From contig NZ_CP030944.1 of the NCBI RefSeq assembly GCF_013177635.1, forward strand, positions 2,418,001 to 2,482,000: a stretch of 64,000 nucleotides of DNA, given 5' to 3'. The stretch is from Arcobacter aquimarinus (GTDB lineage: Bacteria > Campylobacterota > Campylobacteria > Campylobacterales > Arcobacteraceae). The notes beneath the pieces are model-generated. The model made no database searches. It saw only the letters and a program-made list of their open reading frames with translations, and was not told where the DNA came from. How positions within the stretch are numbered: position 1 is the stretch's first letter; each line of letters starts with the position of its first letter. Of the stretch, positions 1-7,950 are shown in pieces. The translations under genes and the position numbers were made by a program.

Positions 1-1160
1 ACTGCTGCTTTTTTACCCGATTTATATTTCCCTCTTTCAAATATATTTGAAAAAGTACTTCCTGGTAATTGATGTGTTTTTTTCATAAAAGTACCGATAA
101 CACGCTCGACTGCCCCACCAAATTCAGGACGTGCAACTGGACGATAGATATCTTCTATACCAAATTCACTACAAAAACCATGTAAACTTATTGACCTAAA
201 ATCTTTTCCATTGTCCATATGAATTTTGCGAGGCAATCCATATACAGGCCATTCTCCTGTAATACCATGTTGATTCAGAAAATCATCTTTTGGTAATACT
301 GCATTTAAAAAACATTGCCCTACACTAAAATAGCTTGGTGCATTTAATGAAATATAAAATCCATAAATCATTCTACTATACATATCAATAGCAACAGTGA
401 TAAATGGTCTTCCTATTTCTTCTCTTGTTTCCTCATCAACTAAAATTACATCAACTTTAGTATGATCAATTTGTATAATATCTAGAGGTAGTTTTACTTC
501 AGGAAATTTCCCAGGCATTCCTCTAGTTTCTCTTACACTAAGATTTTTTCTATGTTTTGCAATTAATTTAGGATTAATGTTATTAAGCCGATTCCTTATA
601 GCTCCTCTTTTAGGAATCTGAACATTAAATTTTTTACATTCATTTGCAATTACATTATAAATATTTGAAAATGGCAATTGCTGGTCATCTAAATAAACTT
701 CATTGATTATTGTATTTATAATTGCCTCTGTTTCTTGAGGAAATCTAGATTTTCCTTTACCTCCACAATTTTCTCTATTTCCAGCTAAGGAACTAACTGT
801 GCCAAACTTCTCAAAAGTTTCAATCCATCTATAAAGAGTTGCCATACCTTTTTTAAATTTTTTAGCTCGTTTTTCTACATCTTTAGCTGTTCTCTTCTCC
901 ATTTCAAGTAAAGGTTTAATTATTTCATACTTTTCATTTGCTTTATCTAGAGCTTTATCTCCATATTCAACTTGTGATTTTTCAGGTTCATTTGCATTTT
1001 TAGAATTTTTTATTAAATCATTTACTTTTACAATTATTTCTTCATAGGGACTAATACTCTTTTTTAATAAAACTTTATCAGCAGAAGGATAACTTTTTAT
1101 AATATATTCATTATCTTCATAAAATATTTTTGAGTTTATATTAAATTTAATTACTCCCAT
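1..1160 (-). CDS. tnsB: Tn7-like transposase TnsB (3' end beyond window)
   Basis: This is the integrase-type (DDE) transposase subunit that cuts and joins the 3' ends in Tn7-like transposition. Reading from an ATG at 1160, 386 codons are visible and the C-terminus runs off the left edge. An N-terminal helix-turn-helix-like part (residues about 60-200) precedes the rve/DDE core. The catalytic residues I can place are Asp232 (in IQIDHTKVD), Asp316 (in HMDNGKDF) and Glu352 (in GGAVERVIG), a DD(35)E arrangement, so the visible catalytic core looks intact. The start overlaps the end of tnsA by 14 nt, the usual tnsA-tnsB coupling. tnsC and any targeting genes would lie beyond the left edge. Confidence 0.93.
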   Translation of the reverse strand, partial: MGVIKFNINSKIFYEDNEYIIKSYPSADKVLLKKSISPYEEIIVKVNDLIKNSKNANEPEKSQVEYGDKALDKANEKYEIIKPLLEMEKRTAKDVEKRAKKFKKGMATLYRWIETFEKFGTVSSLAGNRENCGGKGKSRFPQETEAIINTIINEVYLDDQQLPFSNIYNVIANECKKFNVQIPKRGAIRNRLNNINPKLIAKHRKNLSVRETRGMPGKFPEVKLPLDIIQIDHTKVDVILVDEETREEIGRPFITVAIDMYSRMIYGFYISLNAPSYFSVGQCFLNAVLPKDDFLNQHGITGEWPVYGLPRKIHMDNGKDFRSISLHGFCSEFGIEDIYRPVARPEFGGAVERVIGTFMKKTHQLPGSTFSNIFERGKYKSGKKAA

Positions 1161-1818
1161 TATTTTTCTCCACAATAGATTTCATCGTGACTTTTTCATT
1201 TTCTAAATCAGTTTTTAAAATATTTTGAGCCACAAGTTTCCAAATATTATTTGAAACTATTTGATACTCACTTTGAGATTTCATAATTAAATTCGCAATT
1301 TCAAGTGCTGTCATTTTTTTGTCTTTTAAGACATCTAATATAATATCATCATACTTATCTTCAGAAGGATGAAGAATAAATCTGTACAAAAAATCAATAT
1401 TTGATATATAAATTTCATTAAAATTTAGTTCTGTTAGAAATTTAAAATCTACACCTATTTCATCAGATCTTATTTTTGCAGCATTAAATTTCTTTTCATA
1501 AATATCTTTATTTTTTTCAAATTCACTTAAGTATTTAACTTCAATAAGTGCATCTTTTAGATTTGATTTTTTACATCTTTTAACAAAACAATCTAGGTCA
1601 TACTTTTGTGGTTTACCATTTTTAATTATCATAATTCTTGGTTGTTCTCGGTAAGTTTCTACAGTATTATCAAATTCTAAAGAAAGGAAAAGTGTTTTTT
1701 CAAGTGAAGAGTCAAACCCAATAGATCTATTGTTTTTAACACTTGGGAAATGTCCCGTTACAGAACGATAGCTTTTTTTAATTTGTCTTTGTCCAAAAGT
1801 TATTGCATCATCATACAT
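1147..1818 (-). CDS. tnsA: Tn7-like endonuclease TnsA
   Basis: TnsA cuts the 5' ends of the transposon and works as a heteromeric transposase with TnsB. The 223-residue protein has a PD-(D/E)XK-like core: Glu40 (in SSLEKTLF), Asp76 (in YDLDCF), and Glu93/Lys95 (in LIEVKYL), matching the E-D-K pattern known for Tn7 TnsA. A helical C-terminal half (from about residue 130) corresponds to the TnsC-interacting domain of the family. It is immediately upstream of tnsB and overlaps it. In classical Tn7 the right transposon end lies just upstream of tnsA; here no obvious TGT/ACA terminus is visible between 1819 and 1972, so the end may be further right. Confidence 0.92.
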   Translation of the reverse strand: MYDDAITFGQRQIKKSYRSVTGHFPSVKNNRSIGFDSSLEKTLFLSLEFDNTVETYREQPRIMIIKNGKPQKYDLDCFVKRCKKSNLKDALIEVKYLSEFEKNKDIYEKKFNAAKIRSDEIGVDFKFLTELNFNEIYISNIDFLYRFILHPSEDKYDDIILDVLKDKKMTALEIANLIMKSQSEYQIVSNNIWKLVAQNILKTDLENEKVTMKSIVEKNNGSN

Positions 1819-1972
1819 AATTTATCCAAAGTAATTTTAATAAATTATAGTATAAATATTCTTTTATTAAAATATTAAAATTTTTCTTCGTATTATTAAT
1901 ATTTAATATGATTATATATCATTAATTTAAATTTAGCTATTATAATTGAAATTAAATATTGGTTAAAAAAAT

Positions 1973-4000
1973 ATGCATATTCAATCAACATTCATTCATT
2001 TAGATAAAATAGGAAAAAAATCAGAGAAAGAATTATGGGATAAAAATATTTTATCTTGGGAAGAATATCAAAACTACTATGAAAAAGATAACCTTTTCTT
2101 TGATTTTAAATCATCAAAGCTTTATGAATCTATAAATGCATATAATACTAGAGATATACAGTTTTTTACTAATGGACTACCAAATAATGAATACTACAGA
2201 TTAGCACTTTCTTTTCCTGAAGATGTAATTTTTTTAGATATTGAAACTACAGGCTTAAGTCATTACTATGACCACATTACAATGATTGGATGGAGTATTG
2301 GTGATGAATACAATTATTATGTAAATGGGATTTCAGATAAAGAAAAATTTAAAAACGATATGCTAAAAGCTAAAATCATTGTAACATTTAATGGTTCTAT
2401 GTTTGATATACCATTTATAAAAAAAGAATTTCCACATATTAATATCCCAAAATGCCATATTGATTTAAGATTTTTTTCCAAAAGAGTTGGACTATCAGGT
2501 GGTCAAAAGAAAATTGAAGATGAAATAAACTTTAAAAGGAATAAATCATTAAAAAATACAGATGGATATATGGCTACAATTTTATGGGATATGTATAAAT
2601 GGGGGAATAAACCCTCTCTAGAGAAGCTTATAGCTTACAATCATTCTGATATTGAAGGAATGAAAGCAATACTTGATTATTCAATTAAAGAAATTCATAA
2701 AAATTCTATTCTAAAAAAATATTTTAAAATACCATATAAATTTACAAGTAAAAAATCAAAATTAAAAAAACTAGAAATAAAAGAGTTTGTTAAAAATAAT
2801 AAAATACCATTTGACCCTAAATCAACATTAAAATATAATGAACTTTCATCAAGAATAAATAGAAATATAAAAATTGTAGGTATTGATTTAACAGGTAGTG
2901 AAGAAAGACTTACAGGTGTATGTTTAATGGATAACAATAATATAGAAACTATGCAAATAGGGACAGATAAAGATATGATTGAATGTATCTTAAAATTTAA
3001 ACCAGATTTAGTTTCAATAGATTCACCTCTATCATTACCCATTGGTAGAATTTCTGTATTTGATGATGATCCAGGAAGAGATGAATTTGGTATTTTAAGA
3101 GTTTGTGAACGTGTTTTAAAAAAAAGAGGAGTAAATGCCTATCCTACTTTATTACCAAGTATGCAAAAACTGACAAAAAGGGGAATAGAACTAGCTGATA
3201 AACTTAGAAAATTGGGTTTTCCTACAATAGAAAGTTATCCTGGTGTCGTTCAGGATATTATAGGATTGCCTAGAAAACAAGTTAGCCTTGATTTATTAAA
3301 AAAAGGATTAGGTAAGTTTGGTCTAAAAGGTGAATTTCTAAAAAAAGAAGTTAGTCATGATGAAATTGATGCAATTACTTCAGCAATAGTTGGGATGTTT
3401 TTTTTAAGTGGAGATTATGAAGGTATAGGTGATTTAAAAGAAAACTTAATGATTATTCCAAACTTAAAAGCCAAAAATAATCCCAGAAAAATTTTTGGAA
3501 TTGGTGGACAAATAGCTTCTGGTAAAACAACAGCTGCAGAAATATTAAAAGATAAGGGATATGAATATACTCGATATAGTCAAATACTCAAAGACATACT
3601 TAAAGAAAAAGGTGAAATAGTAAATAGAGATAATCTTCAAGCCCTTGGTTTAGAAATGAGTAAAAAGCAAACAGAGTTTTCAAAAAAACTTTTTGAAACT
3701 ATAAAAGACTTCAATTATGTTGTAATCGATGGCTTAAGATATCCTGAAGACTATACATTCTTTTTTGAAATGTACGGTTTTGATTTTAATTTTTTGTTTA
3801 TCGAAGCAGATGATAAATTAAAAGAAGCCAGATATATTTCTTTAGGAAACACAAAAGAAGACTATTTAAAAGCTATTTCAAATGATTCCGAAATAAACAT
3901 ACCTAAGTTAAAGCTTTTATCCAATAATATTATATATAATAATGAATCTATTGAAGTATTGAAAGATAAAGTCTATGAAATAATAGAGGAGCAAAAATAA
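1973..4000 (+). CDS. Triple fusion: YprB-like 3'-5' exonuclease / DUF429 / P-loop nucleotide kinase
   Basis: A 675-residue protein with three recognisable parts. Residues 1-250 resemble the YprB family of RNase H-fold exonucleases: DIETTG (Asp89, Glu91), FDIPF (Asp145) and YNHSD (Asp226) give a DEDD-like set. Residues about 299-480 match DUF429, a predicted RNase H-fold domain, with GIDLTG (Asp305), SIDSPLSLP (Asp350), a CER element, PSMQKLTKRG, SYPG and SHDEIDA. Residues about 505-675 are a small P-loop kinase (GIGGQIASGKTT, later VIDGLRYPED) resembling dephospho-CoA or dNMP kinases. Function is unknown; I infer handling of DNA or nucleotides. It heads a run of four genes and is followed after 1 nt by the PurZ-like gene. 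The Shine-Dalgarno before its ATG is weak, so the start is fairly but not fully certain. Confidence 0.8.
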   Translation: MHIQSTFIHLDKIGKKSEKELWDKNILSWEEYQNYYEKDNLFFDFKSSKLYESINAYNTRDIQFFTNGLPNNEYYRLALSFPEDVIFLDIETTGLSHYYDHITMIGWSIGDEYNYYVNGISDKEKFKNDMLKAKIIVTFNGSMFDIPFIKKEFPHINIPKCHIDLRFFSKRVGLSGGQKKIEDEINFKRNKSLKNTDGYMATILWDMYKWGNKPSLEKLIAYNHSDIEGMKAILDYSIKEIHKNSILKKYFKIPYKFTSKKSKLKKLEIKEFVKNNKIPFDPKSTLKYNELSSRINRNIKIVGIDLTGSEERLTGVCLMDNNNIETMQIGTDKDMIECILKFKPDLVSIDSPLSLPIGRISVFDDDPGRDEFGILRVCERVLKKRGVNAYPTLLPSMQKLTKRGIELADKLRKLGFPTIESYPGVVQDIIGLPRKQVSLDLLKKGLGKFGLKGEFLKKEVSHDEIDAITSAIVGMFFLSGDYEGIGDLKENLMIIPNLKAKNNPRKIFGIGGQIASGKTTAAEILKDKGYEYTRYSQILKDILKEKGEIVNRDNLQALGLEMSKKQTEFSKKLFETIKDFNYVVIDGLRYPEDYTFFFEMYGFDFNFLFIEADDKLKEARYISLGNTKEDYLKAISNDSEINIPKLKLLSNNIIYNNESIEVLKDKVYEIIEEQK

Positions 4001-4001
4001 A

Positions 4002-4967
4002 GTGAGTGTAACAATTGTAGTTGGTGGACAATATGGTGGAGAAGGTAAAGGTAAAGTAACATATTGTATTGCAAAAGAAAAAAATATCAGAATAGCAGTA
4101 AGAGTTGGAGGAACTAATTCTGGCCATACTGTAGTTGATGAAAACAATAATAAGTTTATTTTAAGGCAATTACCAACAACTGCTATTTTACCAAATTCTA
4201 TTTCAGTATTAAGTGCAGGAAGTTATATTGATTTAAATATATTAAAAGAAGAAATAAAATTAACAAAAATTTCTAATGATCAATTACTAATAGATGAAAA
4301 TGCCATGATTATTACAAATGAAGATCTAGAAAATGAAGCTTCTTCAGTATTAAGAAAAGAAATTGGTTCTACATTAAGTGGAACAGGGCAAAGTGTACTT
4401 AGAAGAATACAACGAAATAAGTCAACTAAACTTGCAAAAGATGTTGAAGAATTAAAACCTTTTATAAGCAATACAAAAGAGTTTTTATTTGAAAGAATAA
4501 TTAAAAAAGAAAAAATTATTATTGAAGGTACTCAAGGCTTTGGACTTTCTTTAATACATTCTCCACATTATCCATTCACAACATCTAGGGATACAACAGC
4601 AGCAGGCTTCTTATCAGAGGTTGGATTAAGTCCTTTTGATGTTGAAGATATTATTCTTGTAATAAGAACGTATCCTATTAGAGTTGAAGGTAATTCAGGT
4701 AAATTAGAAAATGAAATTTCTTGGGATGAGTTAGAGCAACTACCTGAATTTACCTCTGTTACAAAAAAAATGCGTAGAATTGCTAAATTTGATTCAAAAA
4801 TTGTTAAGAAGGCAATAATCGCAAATAGACCAACAAATATAGTTCTAAATCATCTTGATTATATAAATGAAGTAGATAGAATTAAATATTTAAAAGAGAT
4901 TGAAGAATCAATTGCACAAAAAGTTAATTATATAGGGTTAGATAATCAATGTATAACGAGCATATAA
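4002..4967 (+). CDS. Short adenylosuccinate-synthetase-like protein, PurZ-like
   Basis: 321 residues, close to archaeal PurA and phage PurZ and well short of the roughly 430 of bacterial PurA. Family motifs are clear: the P-loop at residues 8-18 (GGQYGGEGKGK), GGTNSGHT with the catalytic His42, GSTLSGTGQ, IIEGTQGFGLSL, YPFTTSRDTTA and TSVTKKMRRIAKFD. The residue aligning with the catalytic Asp13 of PurA (normally WGDEGKGK) is Gly13. Loss of that Asp is, as far as I recall, the hallmark separating PurZ (dGMP plus Asp to a succino-2-aminoadenine deoxynucleotide) from PurA. The start is GTG, after a GAGG at about 3988. The 3' end overlaps the next gene by 19 nt. It is probably not the housekeeping purA; the substrate is inferred. 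Confidence 0.82.
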   Translation: MSVTIVVGGQYGGEGKGKVTYCIAKEKNIRIAVRVGGTNSGHTVVDENNNKFILRQLPTTAILPNSISVLSAGSYIDLNILKEEIKLTKISNDQLLIDENAMIITNEDLENEASSVLRKEIGSTLSGTGQSVLRRIQRNKSTKLAKDVEELKPFISNTKEFLFERIIKKEKIIIEGTQGFGLSLIHSPHYPFTTSRDTTAAGFLSEVGLSPFDVEDIILVIRTYPIRVEGNSGKLENEISWDELEQLPEFTSVTKKMRRIAKFDSKIVKKAIIANRPTNIVLNHLDYINEVDRIKYLKEIEESIAQKVNYIGLDNQCITSI

Positions 4968-5935
4968 CTTTACAATATAAAAGTTTATTAGAAGAATTAA
5001 GACCTAATGAGATAAATAAACTTTCTCTTGAAGATCAAAATGATATTGCACAAAATAAATATGATTATTATAAAATTAAAGATCCATATCCTGAAATATC
5101 TCCCGCATTATTAAATCCTTATGATATTGATAAATATATAAATAAAACTGGAATGATTTTTCCTTATGAAAGAGATAATTTAAAAACAGCAACCTACAGA
5201 ATTCCATTATATGGAGATATTCATTATTGGGAGAATAATAGTAGAAAAAAGAAAACTCTTTCTAAAGATAAAAAAGATATATTCATTTTAAAACCTAATG
5301 CAATTATATATATACATATTTCAACAGTCTTTAGAGTTCCATATTATATAGCATTTAGATTTAATTTAAAAATTGATTTAGTACATAAAGGTTTATTATT
5401 AGGAACTGGGCCTGTTGTCGACCCTGGTTTTCAAGGTAGAATTATGATACCTATTCATAATTTAACTGCAAATGAGTATATATTGAGATCTGGAGATGGA
5501 TTAATATGGATAGAATTCACTAAACTAAGTCCATTTAAAGAAGATAAACCTTTTAGTGAATTTAAATCTTTATTAAATCATACAGCAGATGATTATTTTG
5601 AATCAGCAAATAAATTAAGGAGTATTCAAAGTGCAATTCCAAATGCTATGGATAAAGCAAAAGAAGATGCAAAACAAGCTAAAGAAGATGCAGAAGCTGC
5701 ACATAGTGCAGTAAAACTCATCTCATTTGCTACAGTTATTGCAGCTGTAATTGCTATTGGTGGAATTATCTATTCAGGGTATACATTATTAGCAAATGTA
5801 ATAACACCTACTATAAGTTTAGTTGATTCTCAAAAAGAACAGTTATTAAAAAATGAAGATGAAATTAAAAAATTAAATGCTAAATTAAAATTAATTGAGG
5901 AAAAATTAACAAAAGTTAAAAAAAATGAAGAATAG
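4949..5935 (+). CDS. Membrane-anchored dCTP deaminase/dUTPase-fold protein
   Basis: 328 residues. Residues about 60-215 have the trimeric dCTP deaminase/dUTPase fold, best seen in VVDPGFQGRIMIPIHN (about 155-170) and the following ILRSGDGLIWIEF. Where bacterial dCTP deaminases have a catalytic Glu shortly after the PG(F/W)xG motif I read Pro, so classical deamination is doubtful; a dUTPase-like or nucleotide-sensing role is possible. A short Ala/Lys-rich coiled region (about 225-245) leads to one hydrophobic membrane segment (about 249-278, with FATVIAAVIAIGGIIYSG). A Lys/Glu-rich coiled-coil tail follows, and there is no signal peptide. The gene overlaps both neighbours (19 and 11 nt), indicating coupled translation with the PurZ-like and kinase genes. 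Confidence 0.75.
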   Translation: MYNEHITLQYKSLLEELRPNEINKLSLEDQNDIAQNKYDYYKIKDPYPEISPALLNPYDIDKYINKTGMIFPYERDNLKTATYRIPLYGDIHYWENNSRKKKTLSKDKKDIFILKPNAIIYIHISTVFRVPYYIAFRFNLKIDLVHKGLLLGTGPVVDPGFQGRIMIPIHNLTANEYILRSGDGLIWIEFTKLSPFKEDKPFSEFKSLLNHTADDYFESANKLRSIQSAIPNAMDKAKEDAKQAKEDAEAAHSAVKLISFATVIAAVIAIGGIIYSGYTLLANVITPTISLVDSQKEQLLKNEDEIKKLNAKLKLIEEKLTKVKKNEE

Positions 5936-6521
5936 AAGAATTGAAATTTGTGGTGGTATTGCATCAGGTAAAACATCTCTTACAAAATTACTTGAAAATA
6001 ATAATTTAGGAACACCTATATATGAAAATTTTGAAGAAAATCCTTTTTGGAAACCTTTCTATGAAAATCCTGGAAAGTATATTTTTGAAACAGAAATCTC
6101 TTTCACTCTTCAGCATTATCATGAAATAAAAAAATTAAATCAATCTAACTTATTAATATGTGACTATTCTCTTCTTTTAGACCATGCATATGCAATGATA
6201 GGATTAACAGGTAAAAAATTGGAATTATATCTACAACTAATTCAAGAAATATATAATGATATTTCAACACCTGAATTAATCATATATTTAAAATGTAGTG
6301 CAGATGAAGAACTAAATAGAATTAAAAATAGAAATCGATCTGTTGAAACAAATATAGAACTTTCTTTTTTAGAACTTTTAAATAATGCTATTAATAAAGA
6401 TATAAAAAAAGAAAATAAAATATTAACAATTGATAGTGAAAAGTATAATTTTGTAGATAATGAAAATGATAAGAAGCACATTATAAGCTTAATAAAAGAT
6501 GAAATTAATAGTTTATTATAA
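5925..6521 (+). CDS. Deoxynucleoside kinase family protein
   Basis: 198 residues of the dNK family (deoxyadenosine/deoxyguanosine/thymidine-2 type kinases), which phosphorylate deoxynucleosides to dNMPs. Visible are the P-loop GGIASGKTS (residues 10-18), the family stretch ENFEENPFWKPFYENP with the substrate-base Glu, CDYSLLLD where the family usually has DRS, and a lid region LNRIKNRNRS with clustered basic residues. The ATG at 5925 lies inside the last codons of the preceding gene, so it is the distal gene of the four-gene unit. A hairpin at 6700-6729 is the probable terminator. The specificity (dA, dG or other) cannot be read from sequence alone. Confidence 0.82.
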   Translation: MKNRRIEICGGIASGKTSLTKLLENNNLGTPIYENFEENPFWKPFYENPGKYIFETEISFTLQHYHEIKKLNQSNLLICDYSLLLDHAYAMIGLTGKKLELYLQLIQEIYNDISTPELIIYLKCSADEELNRIKNRNRSVETNIELSFLELLNNAINKDIKKENKILTIDSEKYNFVDNENDKKHIISLIKDEINSLL

Positions 6522-6586
6522 AAAATTCAGATAGAAAAACTAGAAAGTATTTTAATTAGTCATTATCAATTTTTAATATATACATT

Positions 6587-6600
6587 AATATGTACATATT
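6587..6600. promoter_or_regulatory. 14-bp perfect palindrome downstream of the nucleotide cassette
   Basis: AATATGTACATATT is a perfect dyad in the spacer between the kinase gene and the convergent thioredoxin gene. It is followed by a possible -10 (TACAAT, 6615-6620) and two small hairpins before the terminator. It could be an operator or a transposon-end element; neither is proven. Confidence 0.35.
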
Positions 6601-6699
6601 TAACTAATTTATAGTACAATCCTTTATTAAGGTAGGTATTAGGAGAAAAACTTATTCTCAAATTTTAATGAATATGACAATGTTCAGCAAAAAACAATA

Positions 6700-6729
6700 A
6701 AAATAACACTTCTTTTGAAGTGTTATTTT
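6700..6729. terminator. Bidirectional intrinsic terminator
   Basis: A 13-bp stem (AAAATAACACTTC / GAAGTGTTATTTT) with a TTTT loop lies between the plus-strand kinase gene and the minus-strand thioredoxin gene. T-rich sequence flanks it on both strands, so it can end transcription from either side. Confidence 0.8.
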
Positions 6730-6735
6730 ATATTT

Positions 6736-7758
6736 TTACTCACCTAAATCTATATTTATTCCTTGTTTCAAAAGTTCATCTTGTCTTACTTTTAAATAAT
6801 CTAAATAACTATTTGGATATTGTTCATAATATTTTCCACTTACATATCTTAATAATTCTTTGAAATGGAAAGGGAATAACAACGCATCAACTGTAGAAAT
6901 AAGTTTCTTATTATCATAAAGTAAAACTCCTGGTCTATAATCTAAATTGATTTTTAAAGCCCATTGTTTTGCTGTTGTTTTGTTACCTTCAACATCAATA
7001 ATCTCTTCATCACTATTAGCATCAAGTCTTACTATTGTAAATTTAGAAAACTCTTCAATTACAGATTTTTCTTTTAATAATCTATTATGAAAATAATCAC
7101 ATTGAGTACAACTTCCATCTTCAAAAATTACTGCTAATGCTGTATTTATCTTCGATAAATCCTTTGTTTTTGTAAACATTTTATTATCTTTTAAAGTATA
7201 AAGCTCTTTTCTCTCAATCTTATTAATATATTCTGTTAATGTCATTTTCTCATAATGTTTACCTTGAACATATTCTAAAATATATTTAAAATCAGTTGGA
7301 TTTCTATATCCATTAACTCTTACAACAACCTCTTTTTCATAATTAAAAAATAAAATTGTAGGACTATATTGAATCTGTAATTTTTCAGCTAGTTCTTTTT
7401 CTGTTAAAGTAATCTCTTCATCCCAAGCGATTTCTCTACTTCCTTTAACATTTATATTAATTACATCAAAATATTTTTTTATAAATTCACTCGTTTTATT
7501 TTCATTTATAAAATTCTCTTTTAACATCTTAGAACAATATGGACAACCTTCTAAATCCATAAAAACCATAAAATGTTTATTATTTTCTTTTGCTTCTTCA
7601 ATATCTTCACTAATATCTAAAAAGCTATCTTTAAACCATTCAGGTGATTCATGCATTGAACCTCCTATAACTTTACCTTCAGTAGCATTCGCTGATATTG
7701 TAAACAATAAAATAATGCTAAAAAATAAAAACATAACTTTTTTAAATGATGCTTTCAT
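6736..7758 (-). CDS. Secreted protein with two thioredoxin-like domains
   Basis: 340 residues with an N-terminal signal peptide (FLFFSIILLFTISANA), so periplasmic. Two thioredoxin-fold units follow in tandem. The first (about 30-175) carries the redox pair in EGCPYCSKM and a cis-Pro context YSPTILFF. The second (about 185-330) carries DGSCTQCDYF and YRPGVLLYD. Each unit resembles SoxW-type thioredoxins, suggesting reduction of periplasmic disulfides or delivery of electrons to a partner; the partner is not encoded nearby. It is transcribed alone and convergent with the nucleotide cassette. Confidence 0.8.
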   Translation of the reverse strand: MKASFKKVMFLFFSIILLFTISANATEGKVIGGSMHESPEWFKDSFLDISEDIEEAKENNKHFMVFMDLEGCPYCSKMLKENFINENKTSEFIKKYFDVININVKGSREIAWDEEITLTEKELAEKLQIQYSPTILFFNYEKEVVVRVNGYRNPTDFKYILEYVQGKHYEKMTLTEYINKIERKELYTLKDNKMFTKTKDLSKINTALAVIFEDGSCTQCDYFHNRLLKEKSVIEEFSKFTIVRLDANSDEEIIDVEGNKTTAKQWALKINLDYRPGVLLYDNKKLISTVDALLFPFHFKELLRYVSGKYYEQYPNSYLDYLKVRQDELLKQGINIDLGE

Positions 7759-7950
7759 AACTCTTCCTTATTATAATTTTCTATATTTTATTAAATAGTT
7801 CTTTAATATCAATGAAAATAATATTTAATAGTTAAAAAATTGATTTTTAATTTCATTTAGATACACTATTCAAATTTAAGGCTATTATTTACTTTATTTT
7901 TATAAAATAAAACTAATTTTTTAAATTAATTATTTTTAAAGGTTTATATT

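Noticed and set aside
1819-1972. Tn7-like right end directly upstream of tnsA
   Set aside because: No TGT/ACA terminus and no clear repeated TnsB sites could be found here.
4002-4967. Housekeeping purA
   Set aside because: Too short for bacterial PurA, has Gly for the catalytic Asp, and lies in an accessory cassette.
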